NCBI GenBank assembly: GCA_031272655.1
Contig: JAISTJ010000225.1
Span: 1 to 11,048 of the forward strand
Length of the DNA: 11,048 nucleotides
Source of the DNA: Tannerella sp.
GTDB lineage: Bacteria > Bacteroidota > Bacteroidia > Bacteroidales > Tannerellaceae
Reading direction: 5' to 3'
The position numbers and the translations under genes are program-made. Below are positions 7,364 through 11,048 of the stretch, piece by piece. The notes under the pieces are model-generated. The model was not told the DNA's origin. It made no database searches and worked only from the letters and a program-made list of their open reading frames with translations. How positions within the stretch are numbered: position 1 is the stretch's first letter; every line of letters begins with the position of its first letter.

Positions 7364-9897
7364 TGTTTTTTAAGTAGTTTGTACAAGAACGGTTCAACGG
7401 TGTAGGCTATCAGGATTGCCGAAGTCATGCCTATCAGCGAGGCGACGCCTATTGACGACAAGGCGGGATGAGTGGCGAACATTAGGGATGATATGCTGAT
7501 AATCAATATGATAGCTGACAGGAAAATCGCGGTTTTGTGTTCGGCAAGAAGGTCTTTTTGGTCCGCTATCAGTCCCTGCATCACGAAAATGCTGTAATCA
7601 ACGCCAATCCCGAAAATGAACGCCGAGATAATGATGTTTATAAGGTTAAACTGCAAACCGAGCATCGCCATTACGCCAAGTACTATGTACCAGCTCATTG
7701 CCATCGGAAGGAAGGCGATAAGAGCGATTTTTATGCTGCGGAAAGCTATCAGGAGCGTCAGCAGAACGAACAGCGAGGATATCCACAGGACGGTGTTGAA
7801 GTCGTCGTGAAGCAGATTTACCATGTTGGTAGTGTAGTAAAATGGGTCGGCGACGATGATGTCGTCCTGTCCCGCCAGCAGGTCGTTTACCTCCGCCGTA
7901 TTTTCTTTCGGCATATTGACCGCCGTGTAAATAAGATATGTATCGCCCTGTTTTTCAATGATATTTGAAAGGAGGGACGATAATTCGTCCGTTATTGCAA
8001 ACGGTTGATAATCTCTATTCAGCAAGTCAAAGAATGGGTCGAACATTTCGGGCTTGAAACCGTTTGCCTTGGCGGCGTCGGTGATGTCGCGCCGCAGTTG
8101 GGTAACACGCTCATTGTCCCAAAAGGACTTCCATGCTGCAATACGCTTATTTTGAACCGCTTCTGGCAGCAACAATGTTGATGAATGTGTAAAACTCTCA
8201 ATCACGCCCGCCCGTTGCAACGAATCGCAAATGCGGCTGAGGGCGATATTCCGATACATGGCGGAATCAAGATTATCGGACGTCGCGGCGTAATAGCCTG
8301 TCGCCAAGCCGCCAGCCGTCTTCTGGGCATACAGTTCCGTTGAGCGGACAACCTCAGGCTCATTATATCCTATATTCCGCAAATTTGCGTCGAATTTCAC
8401 TCCTGACGATTTGTAAATGCTTACAGCAAAGATGATTACGATGGCGACTAATAGCCATCGCTGCTTTTCAAGCGGGTAGGCATTGAGGCGGGTGATAATG
8501 TCGCCAATCTTGTTTGAGCGATGGTTTAAAGCCGTCGGTTTCATCCATTGCGGCAGGAATACCAGCGAGGCGAGCGTGGCGCCGACCATCGCAAGTGAGG
8601 CAAACAGCCCGAAATCCCTCAACAGCGACGACTGTGTGAAAAGCAATCCCATAAAAGCCCCTACGGTAGTTAAACTGCCGAGAATCACGGGTTTAACCTG
8701 TTCTTTAAGAAGTTGGACGGGGTCGGATACATATCTTGAATGTGTGATCACATGCAGGCAGTAACTTATAGCCACACCGAGCGCCACCGCACCGATCCCA
8801 AGCGCCATCAGCGACATCTTGCCCTGAATCAAGTACATGCAAGCCATAGCAAACACGGTGCCGTAAACAATTGGGAAAATAAGCATCGGCAAAGTGCGAA
8901 AACTACTGAAACACAGCGCAATAAGCAAACATGCCAATAGTAATGATGCGCCCGTTGTGAGAGTCAGATCTTTCTTGATCTGTCGCGAATTAAAGACGCT
9001 CTGAACGGGCGGGCCGTGAAAAAGTATTTCGATATCGGGGTTTTCTTTTATTATCTGTTCGCGCGCGCGTTCAATTTTGTTAACAAGCCTCGTTCCTGCG
9101 CCCGAATCGAAAGAAACGAAGTTGGGCGAGACGAGTATTACTGCGGCTGTCGTGTCTTTAGTGAACAAATGATTGCCGTACAGCGCAAAATTTCCGCCAA
9201 GCAGTTTTTCTATGCTGCCGCCGCCGCCGCCGCTGCCGCTGATGTCGTTGTCGCTGCCGTTGCCGTTGCCGTTGCCGTTGTAGTTGCCATCACCGTTGCT
9301 ATCGCTACTGTTGCCGCTACCGTTACTGTCGCTGCCACCAAGAAGGGCATCCCTGAAGTTCAACGGGTCGAACCGCATAATCCTGTAATATACAGAGCCT
9401 TCGGGCGAGGAAAGTATTGCGCGGTTGTTTGCCATTATTGAAAAAATGTTTTCCTTTGATCTTGTTAAGGTTTCAAACCTTAACAAGGTTGCACTGTCAG
9501 TCATAACAGCCACATTATCAAGCAAAAAAGCTAATGCTTCCTGCCTTAAATCATCGCCGATTTCGTAAAACAAATCGCCCACATCGCCGTCGTCGGCATC
9601 ATAAGCCGTCAGCGAATCAACAAACAGCAGAGATGCGTCAAGCAGGGCGTCAGCGTCCGAGGCGCCCGTTTTGGAGAAGACCTGCACATAAATCCTGTCT
9701 TTAACTTTCAACTCCGAAAAAGTCAGCCCCTCAGCCTTTGTGTTATCGGTAGAAGGCAGCAGTTTTGATATATCTTCCTCATAATCAAGCTTTGAGGCAA
9801 AGAAAGCAAACAAAACTAACGACGACACAACAAAAAGGTAAAACACTACCCGTCGCTTACGGAAGTAACTGTATATCAGGATAAAAGCTCGTGTCAT
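7360..9897 (-). CDS. MMPL/RND-family exporter (COG4258-like) of the polyene operon
   Basis: An 845-residue inner-membrane protein with the RND/MMPL layout: TM1 at ~17-35, a periplasmic domain, five TMs (~314-332, 338-356, 363-382, 406-422, 430-448), TM7 at ~480-496, a second periplasmic domain, and five last TMs (~703-719, 723-741, 751-771, 790-808, 815-834). TM10 has the family's GIGVDYSIF with D767-Y768. The matching TM4 site reads GVAISYCLH, with S378 in place of Asp. MMPL exporters move lipids or lipid-linked products, using the proton gradient. In aryl-polyene clusters this class is thought to carry the product or its lipid carrier to the envelope. Residues ~187-228 are a Gly/Asn/Ser/Asp insert encoded by simple repeats, making the protein somewhat long. 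A 27-bp palindrome encodes residues ~137-146. Both ends overlap neighbours by 4 bp (ATGA). Confidence 0.92.
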   Translation of the reverse strand: MTRAFILIYSYFRKRRVVFYLFVVSSLVLFAFFASKLDYEEDISKLLPSTDNTKAEGLTFSELKVKDRIYVQVFSKTGASDADALLDASLLFVDSLTAYDADDGDVGDLFYEIGDDLRQEALAFLLDNVAVMTDSATLLRFETLTRSKENIFSIMANNRAILSSPEGSVYYRIMRFDPLNFRDALLGGSDSNGSGNSSDSNGDGNYNGNGNGNGSDNDISGSGGGGGSIEKLLGGNFALYGNHLFTKDTTAAVILVSPNFVSFDSGAGTRLVNKIERAREQIIKENPDIEILFHGPPVQSVFNSRQIKKDLTLTTGASLLLACLLIALCFSSFRTLPMLIFPIVYGTVFAMACMYLIQGKMSLMALGIGAVALGVAISYCLHVITHSRYVSDPVQLLKEQVKPVILGSLTTVGAFMGLLFTQSSLLRDFGLFASLAMVGATLASLVFLPQWMKPTALNHRSNKIGDIITRLNAYPLEKQRWLLVAIVIIFAVSIYKSSGVKFDANLRNIGYNEPEVVRSTELYAQKTAGGLATGYYAATSDNLDSAMYRNIALSRICDSLQRAGVIESFTHSSTLLLPEAVQNKRIAAWKSFWDNERVTQLRRDITDAAKANGFKPEMFDPFFDLLNRDYQPFAITDELSSLLSNIIEKQGDTYLIYTAVNMPKENTAEVNDLLAGQDDIIVADPFYYTTNMVNLLHDDFNTVLWISSLFVLLTLLIAFRSIKIALIAFLPMAMSWYIVLGVMAMLGLQFNLINIIISAFIFGIGVDYSIFVMQGLIADQKDLLAEHKTAIFLSAIILIISISSLMFATHPALSSIGVASLIGMTSAILIAYTVEPFLYKLLKKQ
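9214..9339 (-). repeat. In-frame microsatellite coding a Gly/Asn/Ser/Asp-rich linker in the exporter
   Basis: Four exact tandem units of GGCAAC on the coding strand (9256-9279) and about five GGC codons (9217-9231) lie within a longer degenerate run of GGC/AAC/AGC/GAC codons. All units are multiples of 3 bp, so changes in copy number would alter linker length without a frameshift. The linker sits in the first periplasmic domain, between TM1 and TM2. Confidence 0.8.
9461..9487. repeat. Perfect 27-bp palindrome inside the exporter gene
   Basis: Arms of 13 bp, CTTGTTAAGGTTT and its exact reverse complement, flank a single central base at 9474. The sequence is read in frame as residues ~137-146 (TLLRFETLTR) of the exporter. 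The flanking AACCTT-GTT-AAGGTT is itself an inverted repeat. A perfect palindrome this long is unlikely to arise by chance in coding DNA and may be a small inserted element. No second copy is seen in the window. Confidence 0.75.
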
Positions 9898-10256
9898 GGC
9901 ATCGGTGTTAAGTTGCCTTTAAATTCGATGCAGGTTTTATTCTCGGCATCCTTCACGGTTGCCTCCACTGTATAAGAATTTTCGCCCTGCACGACAGAAA
10001 TATTTATCTGTAAATCGCTTATATACAATGGATTAATAATATTAAGAAACCGACATTTGGCTATATTGCTTAAAAAAAGGCGTTTACCGACAATATTTTC
10101 GACTAACTCTTTTATCATCTGGATATTACAGACGCCAGGCGCGACGGGATTATTCGGAAAATGCCCCTTATAGCCGACAAAATCAGGCAAAAGCGAGACG
10201 GAAAAGACCTCGCCGTTTCGAGATTTTATCTTGTAATATCTGTCAATCAGTTTCAT
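9894..10256 (-). CDS. ApeI/FabZ-like 3-hydroxyacyl-ACP dehydratase (hotdog fold)
   Basis: A 120-residue single hotdog domain. The motif GHFPNNPVAPGV (31-42) matches the FabZ active-site loop GHFPxxPxxPGV, with H32 as the catalytic histidine. The FabZ glutamate, 14 residues after that His, is Q46 here (VCNIQMIKE). The family would remove water from 3-hydroxyacyl-ACP during polyene chain extension in the cytoplasm. The start at 10256 is chosen because its ATG overlaps the TGA of the upstream remnant by 4 bp, the same coupling as at the next two junctions. An in-frame ATG at 10289 would add 11 residues but overlaps the upstream frame more deeply. GC is low here (about 34% over 9961-10060). ApeI-type is my best subfamily guess from context. 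Confidence 0.85.
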   Translation of the reverse strand: MKLIDRYYKIKSRNGEVFSVSLLPDFVGYKGHFPNNPVAPGVCNIQMIKELVENIVGKRLFLSNIAKCRFLNIINPLYISDLQINISVVQGENSYTVEATVKDAENKTCIEFKGNLTPMP

Positions 10257-10478
10257 GATGCGGGTTTGATATAAATTTTCATCTGACATTCGGCTGAAAT
10301 GTTGTCGCCAACCTTCGTAACCGCCTCAATAAGAGTTACTCCGAGAACTTCGGAAATGATTCGTATATGCGTCAGCAGCGCATCGCCGATACAGGGTAAA
10401 AAAGAAATACGGCATTTGCGTACCTCACCGATAAGCCCCAGCGGGGGCGTCGCTGTATTAATCCCCTTATGCCGTTTT
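10253..10478 (-). pseudogene. C-terminal remnant of an ApeP-like hotdog dehydratase, truncated at a repeat
   Basis: An open frame ends at TGA 10253, overlapping the next start by 4 bp. Its last ~60 residues look like a hotdog domain C-terminal half: PPLGLIGEVRKCRIS, then an IGDALLTH strand (compare the GD-x-L motif), GVTLIEAVTKVGDN and ISAECQMKIYI. The full family has about 140-150 residues, so the N-terminal half with the active-site region is missing. Upstream, the frame runs into the repeat at 10479-10507, giving the repeat-derived peptide RHCEERSNPEK and an ATG at 10517-10519 (88 codons). No hotdog N-terminus is found further upstream. In studied aryl-polyene systems the two dehydratases ApeI and ApeP form a heterocomplex, which fits the adjacency. 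Most likely a broken gene; an expressed short fusion cannot be excluded. Confidence 0.65.
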
Positions 10479-10507
10479 TCTGGATTGCTTCGTTCCTCGC
10501 AATGACG
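10479..10507 (+). repeat. Dispersed ~29-bp repeat, copy 1
   Basis: Begins TCTGGATTGCTTCG and ends TCGCAATGACG. ATTGC/GCAAT inside it forms a short inverted repeat. It abuts the truncation point of the dehydratase remnant. Repeats of this class are scattered in many Bacteroidetes and other genomes and create frequent spurious peptides such as RHCEERSNP. Confidence 0.85.
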
Positions 10508-10520
10508 TAGTACCTGCAAG

Positions 10521-10549
10521 TCTGGATTGCTTCGTTCCTCGCAATGACG
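10521..10549 (+). repeat. Dispersed ~29-bp repeat, copy 2
   Basis: Identical to copy 1 over 29 bp and in the same orientation, 13 bp after it. The two form a near-tandem pair. Confidence 0.85.
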
Positions 10550-10662
10550 GCGGCACCCGCCTTGGACATATCAACCGGCGGAGAGCGCGGCGGCATTTTC
10601 GTACACGCGAGTGGACTTAGCCGCGCGGTCCACCGGTTGCCGTGTCGCACCGCCAGTGAGGC

Positions 10663-10693
10663 CGTCATTGCGAGCGAAGCGCGGCAATCCAGA
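10663..10693 (-). repeat. Dispersed repeat, inverted variant copy 3
   Basis: Inverted relative to the other copies: starts CGTCATTGCGAGCGAAGC and ends GGCAATCCAGA. The middle differs (GCGAAGCGCGG rather than GAACGAAG), making it 31 bp. It is a related subtype of the same repeat class. Confidence 0.8.
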
Positions 10694-10730
10694 CTTTTTT
10701 ACCCATGCCGCCTGCACCGCTGGTTGAAAC

Positions 10731-10766
10731 GTCGCTGTCCCTGTGACGCGGCGGCGTCAGGGCGAC
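10731..10766. repeat. GC-rich interrupted hairpin
   Basis: TGACGC-GGCG-GCGTCA (10744-10759) forms the core. CCC/GGG (10739-10741 with 10760-10762) and GTCG/CGAC (10731-10734 with 10763-10766) extend it with bulges. There is no T-run on either side, so it is not called a terminator. Confidence 0.4.
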
Positions 10767-10793
10767 ACGACAAACGATGGAGTGGCGGCGCTA

Positions 10794-10821
10794 CTGGATT
10801 GCTTCGTTCCTCGCAATGACG
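10794..10821 (+). repeat. Dispersed ~28-bp repeat, copy 4
   Basis: CTGGATTGCTTCG through TCGCAATGACG, identical to copies 1 and 2 except for the first base. It lies 62 bp downstream of the thioesterase stop on the minus strand. Confidence 0.85.
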
Positions 10822-10883
10822 CGGCACGGGCGGTGTGAAACGTCGACCGGATGAGTCGGCGGTTTCGTCCACCGTGTCCACTC

Positions 10884-11048
10884 TCAATTCCGCACGGAGA
10901 GCGCCTGTTTCACCGATTCGGGCAACCGCACGGGGCGGCCGTTTTTCAGCGACACGATGGTGACCATGGCCGAGAGCAGCAGCGTGTCGTCCCGCCAGAT
11001 GGCCTGGTCCATGACGAAGGAGGCGCCGGAGACCTCGCTCACCCGGGT
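10884..11048 (-). CDS. Hotdog acyl-CoA thioesterase, YbgC/4HBT type (partial, 3' end only)
   Basis: The last 54 codons of a gene entering from the right edge, ending at TGA 10884. The residues VSEVSGASFVMDQAIW, LLLSAMVTIVSL and NGRPVRLPESV match the C-terminal strands of small thioesterases (usually about 130-140 residues), where the stretch 'a.a.v..v.vd..grpvrlP' is typical. The active-site Asp would lie in the missing N-terminal half. The family hydrolyses acyl-CoA or acyl-ACP thioesters. Thioesterases of this type occur in aryl-polyene clusters, so it could belong to the same pathway, but it is separated from the operon by ~370 bp of repeats and is far richer in GC (about 67%). It could also be an unrelated YbgC-like gene. 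Confidence 0.7.
   Translation of the reverse strand, partial: TRVSEVSGASFVMDQAIWRDDTLLLSAMVTIVSLKNGRPVRLPESVKQALSVRN

Larger units (their letters stand above)
10508..10883. other. GC-rich gene-free stretch holding repeats
   Basis: No frame here resembles a protein family. GC is about 66% over 10551-10670, far above the operon to the left. It contains three of the four dispersed repeats, two copies of TGAAACGTCG (near 10724 and 10836) and a GC-rich hairpin at 10731-10766. It looks like mosaic intergenic DNA built from repeats. Confidence 0.6.

Noticed and set aside
9016..9441. Plus-strand open frame of 141 codons with Ala/Val runs
   Set aside because: Antisense shadow of the Gly/Asn repeat region of the exporter.
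10544..10819. Plus-strand open frame of 91 codons across the GC-rich gap
   Set aside because: Its peptide derives largely from the repeats and GC-rich low-information DNA; no family resemblance.
10479..10821. CRISPR array
   Set aside because: Spacers are irregular (13, 113 and 100 bp), one copy is inverted, and no cas genes are present.

Overview
The window reads as a fragment of a Bacteroidota genome, probably Bacteroidales. The evidence is a SusC/RagA-family TonB-dependent receptor with its N-terminal carboxypeptidase-regulatory-like domain, a Bacteroidetes-type promoter (-7 box TACCTTTG) with no Shine-Dalgarno-like site ahead of the starts, an operon of the aryl-polyene/flexirubin type, and dispersed repeats of the 'CATTGCGAGGAACGAAGCAATCC' class. 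All recognised genes lie on the minus strand, so transcription runs from right to left.

Right end (about 10480-11048): GC-rich DNA, about 66% by hand count. It holds the 3' end of a hotdog acyl-CoA thioesterase and a gene-free stretch with four copies of a ~29-bp repeat. At about 10480 the composition drops sharply, to about 34% GC in part of the next gene, and the gene lying there is truncated.

Middle (5864-10478): a compact operon whose genes overlap by 4 bp (ATGA) at three junctions. In transcription order these are the C-terminal remnant of an ApeP-like dehydratase, an ApeI/FabZ-like 3-hydroxyacyl-ACP dehydratase, a 12-TM MMPL-type exporter and a CrtI/RetSat-like FAD oxidoreductase. In Bacteroidetes this set belongs to aryl-polyene/flexirubin pigment clusters: the dehydratase acts in polyene chain building, and the exporter and oxidoreductase are usual accessory genes whose exact roles are less certain. 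The exporter gene contains a perfect 27-bp palindrome and an in-frame Gly/Asn/Ser microsatellite.

Left half (1-5863): a secreted M14 zinc carboxypeptidase followed by the SusC-like receptor, whose C-terminus is beyond the window edge. Each gene is preceded by the same kind of 5' leader: a GC-rich hairpin with a nearly identical apical region but a different stem. Two base pairs of the stem differ between copies by compensatory changes. The conserved blocks include the bases just before the start codon. This looks like a structured RNA leader or operator shared by two envelope-protein genes, and it is the most interesting signal in the window.
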